Source: Mangifera indica
Lineage: Eukaryota; Streptophyta; Magnoliopsida; Sapindales; Anacardiaceae
Direction of reading: 5' to 3'
DNA length: 64,000 nucleotides
Assembly (NCBI RefSeq): GCF_011075055.1
Contig: NC_058150.1
Location: 6,386,001-6,450,000, forward strand
This document shows, in pieces, positions 26,201 through 38,402 of this stretch (within the stretch, counting starts at the first letter, position 1; every line of letters starts with the position of its first letter). A program made the translations under genes and the position numbers. The notes beneath the pieces were generated by a model. The model saw only the letters and a program-made list of their open reading frames with translations. It made no database searches and had not been told where the DNA came from.

Positions 26201-27300
26201 CTTTCATGAAAACTGTATGCATGCACCCGAACCCCTTAATCATCTGTTTTAAGTGCTTTCACCTTAGTTTTAAATTTAGAGTCATCCAAAATTATGATCT
26301 TAAAAGTGTCATAAATGATCTTCTGGGACCTTAGAGACTCTTGAGATAGTCTTATGGGTCCAAAGGTATTCTTAAGTAAAGTAATTAAGTAAAGTAGAGT
26401 TCACATCATTAAAGTATGGAGTCTGAAAGTGTACTCCTATTGATCGAGTTGAGATGGATTAAGACAAAGGTAAAATAAGAAATAATTTAAAGTTAAGAAA
26501 GTCTCTAACACCTCACCCTCTCTATTTTCTATGCATTATAATTAATAGGTTATCATGATAGTTGTGATGCAAGGTGGTCAGTGTAGAATGGGATGTGAGG
26601 GCATTATAATCATATTTTTAGTTTTATGTATTTCTTTTTATTTTGATTTTGGACTATGTATGGACTTTTCATGGTTTTGCTACAATGATGATGGATTTAT
26701 CCTTATTTTGATTTGATTGACATCTTTTATTCATTTTTTATATAACAATAATTCATATAGGCATTTTATCTCCTATATAAATCTTGTAGATATGTAAACT
26801 TTACATTGACGGTTCATGTAGCATATTGTCTAAATGCATCTTGCAAAATGTCTTTATCCATAAGAATATCATTTGCTTTAAAAAAATGTGTCACTTCTTG
26901 CTTTTTGGGTAGTAGATGTCAATGGATTGTTAGATAAAGAAGGTAGCCAATGAAATGTATTACAAGCAGTCACAACCTCGAGTGATACATGAAAGTCAAC
27001 TAGATTTGCACAATAAATTATCCATACCTTTGGTATAATCACTAATATTTATCTTCTCTTCTAACACATGTTTATTAATCAGAATATCATTAATTTTGTC
27101 ACTACAGTCAAAGACACCTTCAAGTTGGAATGTTTTCTTTCCATCCACATACCTAATCCTTTGTAGTTGACAATATATTAACATAATGCGTATTCACAAT
27201 ATTATTCTCATCAATGGGTATTTACCCTTCATGTTATCTTTTGTAAACTATCATCCACTTTTATATCATAATAAGGTTGTTGAACATCAATATTAAGAGA
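23204..27300. other. AT-rich spacer, no recognised gene
   Basis: Only short ORFs with no family signal (24935-25159 +, hydrophobic; 26996-27184 -, soluble). A short exon-like stretch at 23774-23802 (ATG through GAGACACC with a following GTAAGC) is not followed by a recognisable partner. I see nothing else in it. Confidence 0.3.
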
Positions 27301-27399
27301 TTTCAAGAGATACATTTCTCGATTTTGAGGTAATTATCACTTAAATAAGAACGAGTTATCTTAATTATTAAGAAGGGCCTATCAGATCATCAACATCAT

Positions 27400-29560
27400 C
27401 ATCTTCTGTAGCATCCACAGGTAAGTCTAAAGGTATTTTAGTCTTTTTTTAGTTTTAAAATTTAGTGTTTAATGATTTTTTAAGGGCATGTGCCAATGTA
27501 TGGGGGCATAAAAAGCCATGTATGATCAACAAAAGATCATTAAGTGGACCAGATTATGATTGCAACAAAATAGGAAATTGTCTTAATTATACAACTGGAC
27601 ACATGGTCGTGTATGGTCTTATACACGTCCATGTATCACGTCTTGAAAATAAAATAAAAATGTGACCAACCTTAATTCTCTTACATTCTTTTGTTTTTTA
27701 GCCACTCAAAAGGTGAGAGAGGAGTTTTTGGTCACTTGAGGAGTTGTAGCCAATCATCAAAAGTCACAAGTTTCGAGGAGGGTGCATCACCAAACATAGG
27801 AAGACAAGTAAGTGAAGCAGCTTTCTTTGTTTGATCATGTGATCTTTGGAATATTTCTATTATATGCACGATCTAGAGATGTTTAAATAAAGTAGTGATG
27901 ATTTTGTTGATGTAATTGATAATAAGATGTGAACATGGAATTATATGCATGCCTAATCCATTGATTGTATGAATGTTTAGGTTTTTGATTTGATTATGCC
28001 TAAAAGCCATGTATGTGTACCTTGATTAAATAAATTGCATGAATATTATGTTTAGGGTTTGTAGAGACTTCTATGTATGTCTTAAAAGAAGTAATCTTGT
28101 TGGACTTGTAATCGAAAAAGCATAAAAACCTTAGGACGGGATTTCTAGATCTCGACACACAACCGTTTGCGGTCCCATACACATCGTGTGTCATTCCAGA
28201 AATTTTGAAAGTTCGAAGATCCTATGCTTGTTTTGAGGGGAGAAATACATGGTCATGTGGTACAGATCACATGCCCGTATATGGCTTTCCAAAAGGAGAC
28301 GATATGCGCCAGAGGACACGTGGTTCATATAGTAGATCCAAGTGCACGAGAGTCTATCCAAGTCAACTCATTTGTGCATCTGCTCTATATACGATCGTGT
28401 GTCGAGTGTTACACGCCCATTTATATAGCTCAGGAGACACACATGCGTCAGCTGAGATACACACAATTGTGTACCCCTAGACAAAGACAAAAAGAAAAAT
28501 TATACCCTGAGATTATATGTGTAAGAGGGGAGAATTATGTGAGGAGAATAATAAATTAATAGATAATAAAAAAATTCAAGAAAGACATAGATGAGGTATC
28601 TGATTGTGTGAGTGATGACATAAACTCATATTTGAGTCGAATTAGAGCTGAAAGTCAGCAACCTTAAGGCTAATCTCACACAATTCTATAGTCACTAGCT
28701 ATATACGTAAGTGACGGTAATTGTGGAGACAATAGAGTTTGATACCCATAAAATGCATCATCCACTTAACATCAAGGCACATAGCCACCTAATTTAGTTT
28801 AGGTGTGCATGGTAAAGATGTGACTTTTAGATATTCCTCATGTGATTAGCAAGATGCACCACATATGTACCCAAGGTAAAGACTATCTTCGGATGGTTAG
28901 TCAGTAGTTTCGATTAGCTTATGTGGTAAAGGAAATAGCTACTATTAAATATTTTCTCGTGTGATCAGGGTGTCCTAGTTAAATAGCCCAATAGGTTATT
29001 TGACATGTGTATAACACACAATAGTAGCTTTCACCAGGGCATCGGACATGCCGAGTTTAGCTCGAGTCTTTATCATCCTTGTAGGCAATCCATATCAAGG
29101 CATGAGGATGCCATTGTGTGACTACATTTAGCTTATGAATAGAATGCAAGTTTTACCATCAGTTATATATTATTGTTTTGGGTGTCAAAATGTCACCACT
29201 TATTGAGTTTTACTCACTTATTTCCTTTCGTATATTTGCAGGTAGGAGTGAGTAGTGAGACAGATAGGACATCCAGTGGTCCAGCTAGCAATTGCACGAG
29301 GAAAAAGGCATTTTGTTATTCAGTTTTATTAAACACATATTTTTTTATCATTATTATAATTGCTTTTATTATTATTATGGTTTATAGTAATTTTAGATAC
29401 TTTGAATCATATGAGTATAAATTAATAAAGTATTTTTATTACATCACTTGTTTGTACACTTTATAATTATGATAATACATTAAAGTTTTTAAATAGTTTA
29501 GTCATGCATGTCTCTTTTGTTATGTTCTCATCAAGGATATATATCTGAAGAGAGGTGTTA
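27400..29560 (+). mobile_element. Probable LTR-retrotransposon non-coding region
   Basis: Recurrent CACATGGTCGTGTATGG / ACACATCGTGTGTC / CATGGTCATGTGGTACAG motifs at about 27590-28480 resemble LTRs of plant Ty3/gypsy (Tekay/Del-like) elements. So does the later stretch TTGAGTTTTACTCACTTATTTC...TTTGCAGGTAGGAGTGAG near 29200-29260. No pol coding is present, so it may be a solo or broken LTR. Boundaries not determined. Confidence 0.45.
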
Positions 29561-30199
29561 TATCCTCAATATTGATAAGCGTTCTACTATTAGTATTTTC
29601 TGGTTTCATGTTTATGTATATGGTTTCGTTTACGATCAATATGAAGACATTTGCATATTAATTGAACTAATTTCTCGCAAGTCGTGTTCATTAGAATTTT
29701 CACCATTTTGTATTTGCCTCTTATGTATTCCATTGTACTACCCTCTATCCTTGTGCATTTTCCTCTGTAACAAACTAAAACAATAACAAAACTTGACATG
29801 TCGATCAATCCTATAATGATATTATATAATTTTATAAATAAATTATTTAAAAAATAATAAAAATTCCATTAAAAAAATCTAAATATTTGATCAAATATTA
29901 ACTAACCATAAATTTCTTGTATAAATATCCTTTAACCTCCTACACAACTCACATGGTAAATTTTAATTTAGGCCCTGCATGGTAAAACAAAAAATTACCT
30001 CCAACATATTACAAACTATAAAATTTTAGTTAAGCCCCCAATGTGTCACACAAACTAAATTTCAATTATTTCTAATTAAGAAATGCACTTTGAATTTTAT
30101 AAAATCAAATTAACACATTAAACAATAATACCTAATCATCAGATAAATGAAACTTTGAGGTAGTGTAAATACCTAAATGTAATGAATACTTAGATGTAA

Positions 30200-30636
30200 T
30201 GAATATTTTTCTTTGATTTTAGATTTTAAAATTGGTGTGTGAGTCATATAGTGAAAATGAGACTTAAGAGATTTATATTTCTTTGTCGCACCGCCATGCG
30301 TCGGCCAACCATTTCGACAGTGAAGAATGATTGGTTGAAAAGAGCAAAAAAGGAGGAAATCGCCAGAGAAGGAGGGAAGAAACTTAGGGATTAGGGGGGG
30401 AAATGCTACTTTTCAAAGTTTGAAAACTTTAGACAAAGGTAAAATGTTAGTTTTTAAAACTTAAGGGGAAAATATAATTAATTTTATATGTTTTAATATT
30501 ATTATTAAAATAACAATTTTACCCTTAACATTAATTAAAAATTTAACAGAAATAGGTCGATGTTTGGGTTTTCAAAAGTTGAAGGGGATTACTTTAGAAT
30601 TTCACTATAACTTGGGTGGGAATAAGTCTTTTGGCC
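30200..30636. mobile_element. Truncated MULE-type MITE (right half)
   Basis: Ends in TTGGGTGGGAATAAGTCTTTTGGCC at 30612-30636, the family terminus, preceded by the family subterminal sequence (TTCAAAGTTTGAAAACTT near 30415 and AAAATAACAATTTTACCC near 30510). No matching left end or 9-bp duplication was found, so the left part is lost. Confidence 0.6.
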
Positions 30637-30654
30637 TTTAGAAAGATAAAGAAA

Positions 30655-31700
30655 CTAAAATGGTAGGCTCAATCTCGAAAGTCGATTTAGCTCAACTCAA
30701 ATTCATTTTATTCAAATTCAAACAGAACTTGAGCTAGAATTTGATTTGTTTTTCAATTCGAGCAGAACAACCAAAAAGTGTTCAATTCAACTCAAATTTT
30801 AAGGCTCGAATTAGTACTTCAAATTTGTGGCTCGATTTGGTTTAAAATCATGGCTCAAATAAGCTCAAATTCAATAATTAAAATTGACAATTTGAATTTG
30901 TGGCTCGGTTTGGCTCTAATAAAAAAATTTGAATATTATTTCAGTAAAACGAATTTGAGTCATATATTTGAACTATTAATTCAAGCTAAACTGAGCTACA
31001 AATTCAAAATCATTGATTCAAGTTATGAAATCGAACCAAACTCGAATTGAATTGAATCGAGCTAAGTCATTTTTTATTCAAACTGAACTTAAGCTGGACT
31101 CAATTTCAGCTAAATAAACTTGAACCAAACTCAAATCGGATCATTTTCTATTCGAATTGAACTCAAGTGAAGGAATGTTTGAGCTTGACTTGGTCCAAAT
31201 CCACCCTTTGACAGGTTTTTAATCCTATAGTGGATTACAGGGTATAGTTTGAAAATTTTCAAACCTAGGTAGACCCTAATAGACCTTAAACTGACCTAGG
31301 ACTTACATCAAAATGGGTAAGTCCGAAGCTCGGACATTTTGGACTAGGGTTCGATTCGAGCCGAGCCAAGCTCGGCTCGCAGCCAGCTCAGGCTCGGCTC
31401 GGTTTATTTATGGCCGGCTCAAGTTCGGCTCGAGATCGACTAGAGCCGGACTCGGCTCGGCTCGAGTTCAGCTCGTTTTCGGCTCGACTCGTTTATGGCT
31501 CGGCTCGACTCGTTTTTCATATCAAAACGACATCGTTTTGTATATATATATGAATCAAAACGACGTCGTTTTGTATAAAAAAATTTTAAAAAAAATCTAC
31601 CGAGTTAACCCGAGCTCGGCTCGTTTAGGGCTCGAACCAAGCCGAGCCGAGCTCGAGCTCGAGCTGGCTCGGCTCGAGTCCAGCCCTATTTTGGACCTAA
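30655..31700. repeat. GAGCTCGGCTCG / CTCGAATT-rich repeat cluster
   Basis: 30655-31200 is built from degenerate AACTCAAATT/CTCGAATTGAACTC words. 31340-31690 is a GC-rich array of GGCTCG/CGAGCC words with two palindromes AAAACGACATCGTTTTG and AAAACGACGTCGTTTTG near 31522-31575. The ORFs here (31313-31732, 139 codons, SARLGLEPSRAELELELARL) are repeat read-through, not genes. Related sequence at 2240-2460, 21100-21490 and 61800-62110, the last also with ATGTCGTTTTGAT. Confidence 0.6.
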
Positions 31701-33590
31701 ATTTGAACATACATTCAAAAATATATTGGTGAGGCCTACTGCCCGCTATCTAATCTGAGGGTAAGGAGGCCATAACTATGGAGCGCAATTATCCATGCTA
31801 GCCTAGCCCAGCCCAGCCCAGCTCAATAGCTATCAAGCCCACAGATTCCAGATCAATCCACAACCCAGTCATTTACACAACCCAAAAAAAAAAAAGGGAG
31901 AAACGTAATTAAAAACGAAAGTAAAATCACATCAACCGACTCCTGATTAGTATATCATTTTCAATTTTTTTTTTTCACACTTGGAAAAATTAAAAATATT
32001 TTTGGTATTGTATTTAAGTAAAAAAATTTGGAATCATCAAACTAGACATGGTGAGGGCTCCGATTGAGCCAAGGCTTGCCCTGTGTAAGGTATGATCAAC
32101 TATTATAATATATCATGTTAGGCTGCGAATTGTCTGGACCGTGTCTATAAGTTTGGAAGCCAAACCCATGGGTTGGCTCGATTTGACATAATAGTATTTA
32201 ACATGAAAAAAAAAAAACTTAATATTATATATTTAGAAAACCCAAAGGCATTACTATTAACCAGATTTATGGGTTGGCTCAATCTGACACAATACTATTT
32301 AATTTAAAAAAATAAAACTTAATATTATATATATATTTAGAAAATCAATAAAACGTTAATGATTATTAATGTATTTTATATTTTTTATAATATTATATAT
32401 ATTAATTATTAATATTTTTAGGTTTTTCACGGATTATTAATAATAAATATATTGGGAATCTAAAGGACACTATTAAAAAAATTATATTTGCAGTGAATAG
32501 AAAATGTATCAATGATTATTAATATATTTTATATTTTGATAATGTAATATTTATTAATTATTAATATTTTTTTGTGTTTTTCATACAACATTAATAATTA
32601 ATATCTTGAAAGCTTAAAAAATATTATAAAAAATAATTAAAAATAAAAAATAACATAAATTATATAATTTAGTATATCATCTCATTAAGGACTTCACATG
32701 GCATAACCAATTACAAAGTATGTCTTATTATGGGCCAACTTTAGCCACAAAACTTGTATTATAGTGGGTTTTGACTCGACAAAATCCCTCAGCTTAATGA
32801 ATCAAGCTAAGGTTGGTACGGTCTAGTCGTCGACAGTTCTAACATCAAACACTTATTTTATTTTTATTTATAAAATGGTAATTTAGTTTTTTGGCATAGG
32901 CAATTTGGGTGGGACAGATTATTGGGGAAGCTAGTGTTAGATCAGTGTGGTTGCCACAGAATGAGTTCATTGTAGATGACTGGTGTTGTTTATGGCTTCC
33001 GCCAAGATGCTATTTAGCAGGCACTTGTTGCTTCGTGTTTCCATTTGACTACATTCAACTTCATGTCTTCCTCATAGTATTGTGAACTATAGATTGGCGT
33101 AACTTCATGTCTTCTTTGATGACATTGGCGTAACTGGAACAGTCTGTGCACGTCAATCCCATGTCCTTTTGATAATGATCTCTGTAATCACAACATAAGC
33201 TTGTAAGTGATCTCAAGTATTCATGGATGCCATGAGATTGAATTTAATCATTCAAGAAAACATCTTTGCATATTGTAGACTTACAGATTGTTTTGAAATT
33301 ATAGATATTTGTTCCTGGAGGCTGTCATTTTCTCTATGAATCAAGTGACATCCTTTACTGAAAATTTTCCTGCAAATTATTATTTCCTAGTCCAAACTTT
33401 TTCTTATGAGTAGTAATTTATTGCAGAGTTAGATTTTGTTCATTTATGATTTGATGCTAGCGGATCTGCCAATGCTTACATAATGGCCTGCGATTCCTAA
33501 TGCTGAACAGAAAATCTACGTCGGCTTTTCTGATCTAAAACTCCTCTCCTGCAATCAAACCGAAGTATTCAGAGTTTTTTGTCCTTCTTT
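31701..33590. other. AT-rich spacer with dispersed repeats
   Basis: No gene seen. 32050-32300 and 32690-32830 carry the CCCATGGGTTGGCTCGATTTGACA repeat family. 33080-33140 contains a short local duplication of AACTTCATGTCTTC and ATTGGCGTAACT. Confidence 0.35.
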
Positions 33591-33599
33591 TAGAAACAG

Positions 33600-34610
33600 T
33601 AATTTAGATGTCCTTGACGTCAGAGCTGGTCACTAGATGTCTTTGAACTCTGATAGGCCTATTAAGGTCTATGTGAGGAACAGGAAGGCAAAGACTAAAC
33701 GTGGCAGTGCACCAATGATGGCAGCCGTAACCGTTTGTGAAGTGGGCCATGAAAAAAGTAGTGAGAGATGCGGCAGCAAAGGAAAAAGGGGAGGAAAAAG
33801 CCAAGAAAGAGAGAGAAGATATGAAAAGAGATGTGAAGGCTGGAAGGAAGGCATGACTTTTAATCAATGAATTTAAAATAGGATAAGATCGATTGGCTCA
33901 ATCGATTATTTCTTTGATTGATTTAATCGATTGATTCACTCAAAAAGTAAGATTAGACTTAGATTTATTTCTATTAAATAGAAAATCTTGTTAGAAGGAA
34001 AAATAAAACCGTAATTAAAGATAATGATGATGATTTATGTCACTTATTTTTTTCAATGATGACTCTCACGGCTAGATTTATCTGAACTGCAAGATATTTC
34101 AGAGTCAATCGAATCCAAGACATGGAAAGGGTAACATCAACAATGGTTTGTGTGAATGTCATAACATTAAGTTGGTTTCAATAGGTCAAATCTCGCTTTT
34201 CGATCAGCTTATGGTTGCACAAATTGAGTCATCTATCATCACAGGCCTAGATTCTTTCAAGACACTTAAGGGGGGACATTGGTTATTGGCAAGTGATAAT
34301 CCTAATCGATAACTGGAGCAACCCAAAACTTTATTTCATGGGATGTCGTCAATGAGTTGGGTTAGGAATTTCTCCAACGAAGAAGTTCAGGGTAATGGTG
34401 GGTAACAGAGAAAGCATCAAAAGCTTAGGTGTGTCTAAAGAGGAACCAGTTGTAACACAAGGGTCAACCGTGATTCAAAAGCTTAGGTGTTTGGTTGTGG
34501 CCCTTGTGAATTCTGGAAATCTTGCAGGTGGAGCCGCCTTCGAGGCTGGCAATACGATAAACGATGATAAGTCTATGGCAGTGAAATTCTGTCATTCAAT
34601 CTAATTGTAT
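33600..34610 (+). other. Possible degraded coding fragments, family unclear
   Basis: A plus-strand frame at 33637-33870 (SDRPIKVYVRNRKAKTKRG, then a very basic tail) and another at 34395-34604 (VVTQGSTVIQKLRCLVVALV) lie in sequence less AT-rich than the flanks. The first has the flavour of the linker between integrase and reverse transcriptase in Ty1/copia polyproteins, but the match is too short to call. Both strands of 33604-33870 are open, which points to composition rather than selection. Confidence 0.2.
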
Positions 34611-35400
34611 TTTCTACTAAATTAGGTCGGTCAGACAATAAATGGTAAGAAAATTTTATTTCATAATATATTTTTTTTAAATTTAATATAAAAAATAAGT
34701 CGAAATATTGTTCATGTTTAATGTCTGTTTTGTCCCTTTTATTTTCTATTCATCCACTAAAAGAATTAAATTATTATAAAAGTCAGCATGATAATTGGTG
34801 TGAAAAAGACAAGAATATTTAAAACAAAAAAACAAAGTAATTATCAAAATCAATTGAGTGAAAACCATCCAAAATCCTATTAAGCCAACAAATTACATGA
34901 TAAAAACACAATCAAAAACACCTTTATTAACAAAATAATAATAATAATAATAATAAGAAAAATTTGATAAAATATGTAAAAATCACATACGACTTTTTTA
35001 CAAGCTACTTAAATCATTGAAAGTAAATATTAAAAAAATAGGGAATAATACTTATTGGGTGAAAAAAATCATACGTTATAATTCGACAATTGGCAAAAGA
35101 ATACTCATGAATATAAAGAGTATGGACAATTTACATAATTACCATAAACTTATTTATTTTTAATAAATAAGGAATACACATAGTTAAAAAAATCTTATAC
35201 ATTTTAAAATTATAAGAGGCTTAAAATTAATTTCTTATGTAATTAAAAAAAGGAAAATAATTAATTTTTTTTTATGGGTATATTAGTGTTGGTAAGTCAA
35301 GTTGGCTTTGTGCAGCAAGCAAAGGAAAAATAATTAATAACTAAAAGAAAATAAATAGAAAATTACTAAAGATGGAGAGAATTGAATAAGTGTAGATAAT
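34611..35400. other. AT-rich spacer upstream of the MYB gene
   Basis: No coding sequence. Contains an (AAT)n microsatellite at about 34934-34957. Confidence 0.35.
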
Positions 35401-35938
35401 AAGGGTGGATGCTTAAAACCGCTTAGAAGCCTGCAAGGACGTAGCACTTCGCATGCAAAACGGAGCGATTTTAAAGCTCACACCTCTAACATAAATATTC
35501 ACCGAAGCCACCTCTGTGGGCTCTGCCTGTCACACTTGACGCCCCACTCTTTTCTTCCTGTTTCTATATCTCCATATTCACTTTCTTTTCTGTATTATTT
35601 AACACAAGAGAGAAGAGCTACTTTCTTTCTCTCTCTCTCTCCTCTCTTAATTTTTTTCTAGTTCACTCGCCTTGGGAGAGGAGAGACTTTCAATCAAAAA
35701 TCAAACATACAAACAAAACGAATCACCATAACTCATTTAAACCAGTAGCTTACAAAAGTTTATTAAACAAAAAGTGCATCCAAACAATATAAGCAGGACG
35801 TAATAGTATTATGACCATTGACACTTTTTTTTTTTTAATAAATATTTTATTTCTTCAATTTTTAAGCCCGAACAAAAACTTATTCCAATACTAAAACCAA
35901 CCAGGATTGATCGTTGTTGTATCTGAAAATTGGGTGAC
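35401..35938 (+). promoter_or_regulatory. Probable promoter and 5' UTR of the GAMYB-like gene
   Basis: The sequence becomes less AT-biased than the 34.6-35.4 kb stretch. A CT-rich tract (CTTTCTTTCTCTCTCTCTCT, about 35620-35645), common in plant leaders, lies about 300 bases before the start codon. No TATA box or start site could be fixed by eye, and an intron within the leader is possible. Confidence 0.4.
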
Positions 35939-38402
35939 ATGGTGAGCAGCGGCGGAGCAGCGAGCGACGGTGGAGTAACTGGATCAAAAGGAAGCAGTCA
36001 GAACTTGAAGAAGGGGCCATGGACGGCGGCGGAGGATGCAATCTTGATGGAGTACGTGAAGAAGCATGGTGAAGGTAACTGGAATTCTGTGCAGAAGAAT
36101 ACCGGGTTAATGAGATGTGGGAAGAGTTGTAGGCTTCGATGGGCTAACCATTTGAGGCCTAATCTCAAGAAAGGTTCTTTTACTCCTGAAGAGGAGAGGA
36201 TCATCATCGAACTTCACGCTAAAATGGGCAACAAATGGGCTCGCATGGCCGCTCAGGTATCCTTAATTACCCACATAATAAATGCATATATAAACTGCAT
36301 AGATTATTTCTCTAAGATTGTGGTTTTGATTTCTTATTCAATTTTTTTTTTGTGTGTGTGTGTGTGTGATCAATTTGACTGATTCAACTAGTTTTCAGAA
36401 GTCTCTTGTTTTTCCGCTTCTTCGTCGATTGTTTGATTGGTTTTCTTATGTGATCGTGATAGTTGATTTCGGAGACAATTTGATTTTTGAAATATAATTT
36501 CCATATATGTATATATATATAATTTCCATTTGCTTTGGTCTATCTTCCTATTCCTATCTGAGTTTCCATTCAATTTTGTATATCTCTCTATCTATCTGAC
36601 TTGTCTTTATGTCCTTGTTCTTATCTCCTTAATATTCAAGTAATCTCATTTGATATTTCATCTCTCTACAGCTACCTGGAAGAACCGACAATGAAATCAA
36701 GAACTACTGGAACACCAGAATTAAGAGACGCCAAAGAGCTGGCCTACCTATTTACCCTCAAGAAGTCCAAGAAAAAGCCGCAGCGTTTCACTTCCAACAT
36801 CACCACCACTACCACCACCATAGGAGGTCCCACAATAGCTCATCTGCTTCACTGTCTTCACTCCTCACATCACAAAACGCCACTTACAATCCCTCTCTCT
36901 CCTTGTTCAATACCTTAAATACCTCATCCGCTGCAAACCACCCACTTCAAAATCAGCCGACTTCTTTTTACTCTAATCCTAATCCCCAATTCAAGATTTT
37001 TTGTCACAACAACAATGACACTAATGGTTTTTCTTTGCCTTTGTCCTTTAATTCTTCATTTGTACCATCAGCAACAAGTCTCCTCAATAGAAACCTCCAA
37101 TATCAGGCTCTCCAAGTACCATCCTTTAAGTTCAATAGTGGAACTAATATTGATGGTGATCTGAGTTTTAGTTCGACGATAATGGAAGCAGGAGCTTCTG
37201 TTGACCCAATTCATCATTTTGTTTCTGGGATAGGCAATGAACTCCCTTCAAACCAAATACCACCACAGGCAGAGCCGAGGACTTCAGCTTCATCAGGGTC
37301 AACGGCTGGTGTTTGCGCCAAGAAAACTAATGGTAACCATAAAATAATTCCCCTAAAAAGGAATAGAAGCAATAGTGGCCTGTTAGATGCTCTAGTGCAG
37401 GAGTCACAAAATCTGTCTCGGTGTGAAAATTTCAAAGGTGAGAATTTTACGGTTGCAGTTGATAAAGGGAAAGGCCTGGTCGGTCTGCCTTGTGAAGATA
37501 TGGAGGAAGCCAATGAAGGTGTTGAATCAGTGATGAGGAATAGAGACGAGGCTAATGCTGATACCCAGTGGGATGATTTTAGCTCTTCTCAGTCATCAAT
37601 TGGTGAGTTCAATTATTTTTATTCATTCCATATCTTTTCTCATGCACCTGATGGAATCAATTACAAGTAGTCATAGCTTGGACTTTCACAATATAAATTG
37701 CTATGGTTCTTAATTTGTCTGAATTTTCCCTTTAAATTTTAATAATATTATTCTCGATGTGCACTCAGTATTATTCTCACGTACGACAATAAGCACCGAT
37801 AAGACTAAAGCCAAAGATATATGTCAACTTTGTATTTTGGAACGCAATTTAAAAGAGAGGTTCACATAAATCAAAGAAGATAAAAGATAATTTTGCAATT
37901 TCAAGATTCGAAACTTGATTTGATTGGTATACATCTTTGTCAATTTTACTTCATCTATATTTTCTTTCATGTTTGAACAGAACTGAACTCTGTAAGTGCA
38001 CCAATTCTTTAATCAATTTACAGTGGGTTAGAAGGCATCATTTAGATTTTTCAACTGTACTTTATTGATGATAGTATGTTGGGTAACAAAATATATAAAT
38101 ATGCTTTGGTTAACGCAGGAATGAAAGCCGGTGAGGACCCATCAGAGGAGATGAATTCCATGGACGAAGATCTCATGGCCCTGCTCAACAACTTCCCCTT
38201 ATCAACGCCACTGCCAGAGTGGTACCCCGGAAACAGCGACATTTCCAACGGATCATCAACCACCATGACCGGTGGCAACAATGTAGACACTAACAATCAG
38301 CAAAATGCTGCAGCCATCACAGCTCCACAGTCAGCTGCCTCCCCGGATCTCCAGTGGTCTCTGGGTTCCTGCTGCTGGAACAACATGCCCAGAATTTGCT
38401 AA
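35939..38402 (+). CDS. GAMYB-like R2R3-MYB transcription factor
   Basis: Nuclear DNA-binding regulator of the GAMYB subgroup (gibberellin and anther/pollen-related MYBs such as Arabidopsis MYB33/65/101). Exons 35939-36256, 36672-37602 and 38119-38402 have GT-AG borders and join without a break to 510 residues. R2 spans about residues 24-76 (Trp 28, 48, 68) and R3 about 77-127 (Phe 81, Trp 100, Trp 119), ending [20 protein letters not shown] across the exon 1/2 junction. Next comes [11 protein letters not shown], a conserved GAMYB box, then a His-rich stretch. Further on are the miR159-site peptide ELPSNQ and [14 protein letters not shown]. Exon 3 carries the acidic [18 protein letters not shown] motif and ends [13 protein letters not shown]. 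The ATG at 35939 is chosen because it leads straight into R2. The gene looks functional. The LPIYPQEV box and form of the miRNA site lean towards MYB101/97/120 rather than MYB33. Confidence 0.95.
36257..36671 (+). other. MYB intron 1 with (GT)n tract
   Basis: 415-bp intron at the position inside R3 that is typical of plant R2R3-MYB genes. It contains a (GT)n run at about 36351-36368 after a T tract. Confidence 0.8.
37237..37257 (+). promoter_or_regulatory. Candidate miR159 target site in MYB exon 2
   Basis: ATGAACTCCCTTCAAACCAA plus one A pairs with the canonical plant miR159a over miRNA positions 1-5, 7-16 and 18-19. There are mismatches at positions 6, 17, 20 and 21, and the cleavage region (9-12) is fully paired. 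It sits in frame as ELPSNQ, the usual place in GAMYB genes, and the AACCAAA 3' form is one I recall from the MYB101 type. GAMYB genes are classic miR159 targets, which supports the call. Confidence 0.75.

Noticed and set aside
28205..28559. Overlapping 91- and 111-codon ORFs
   Set aside because: They lie in CATGGTCGTGTGG-type LTR sequence and show no protein family features.
31313..31732. 139-codon ORF
   Set aside because: It is a read-through of GGCTCG/CGAGCC repeats giving SARLGLEPSRAELELEL-type low-complexity protein; no family features.
33604..33870. Overlapping ORFs on both strands
   Set aside because: Both strands open over the same 230 bases with a purine/pyrimidine bias; no clear family, so not called as a gene.
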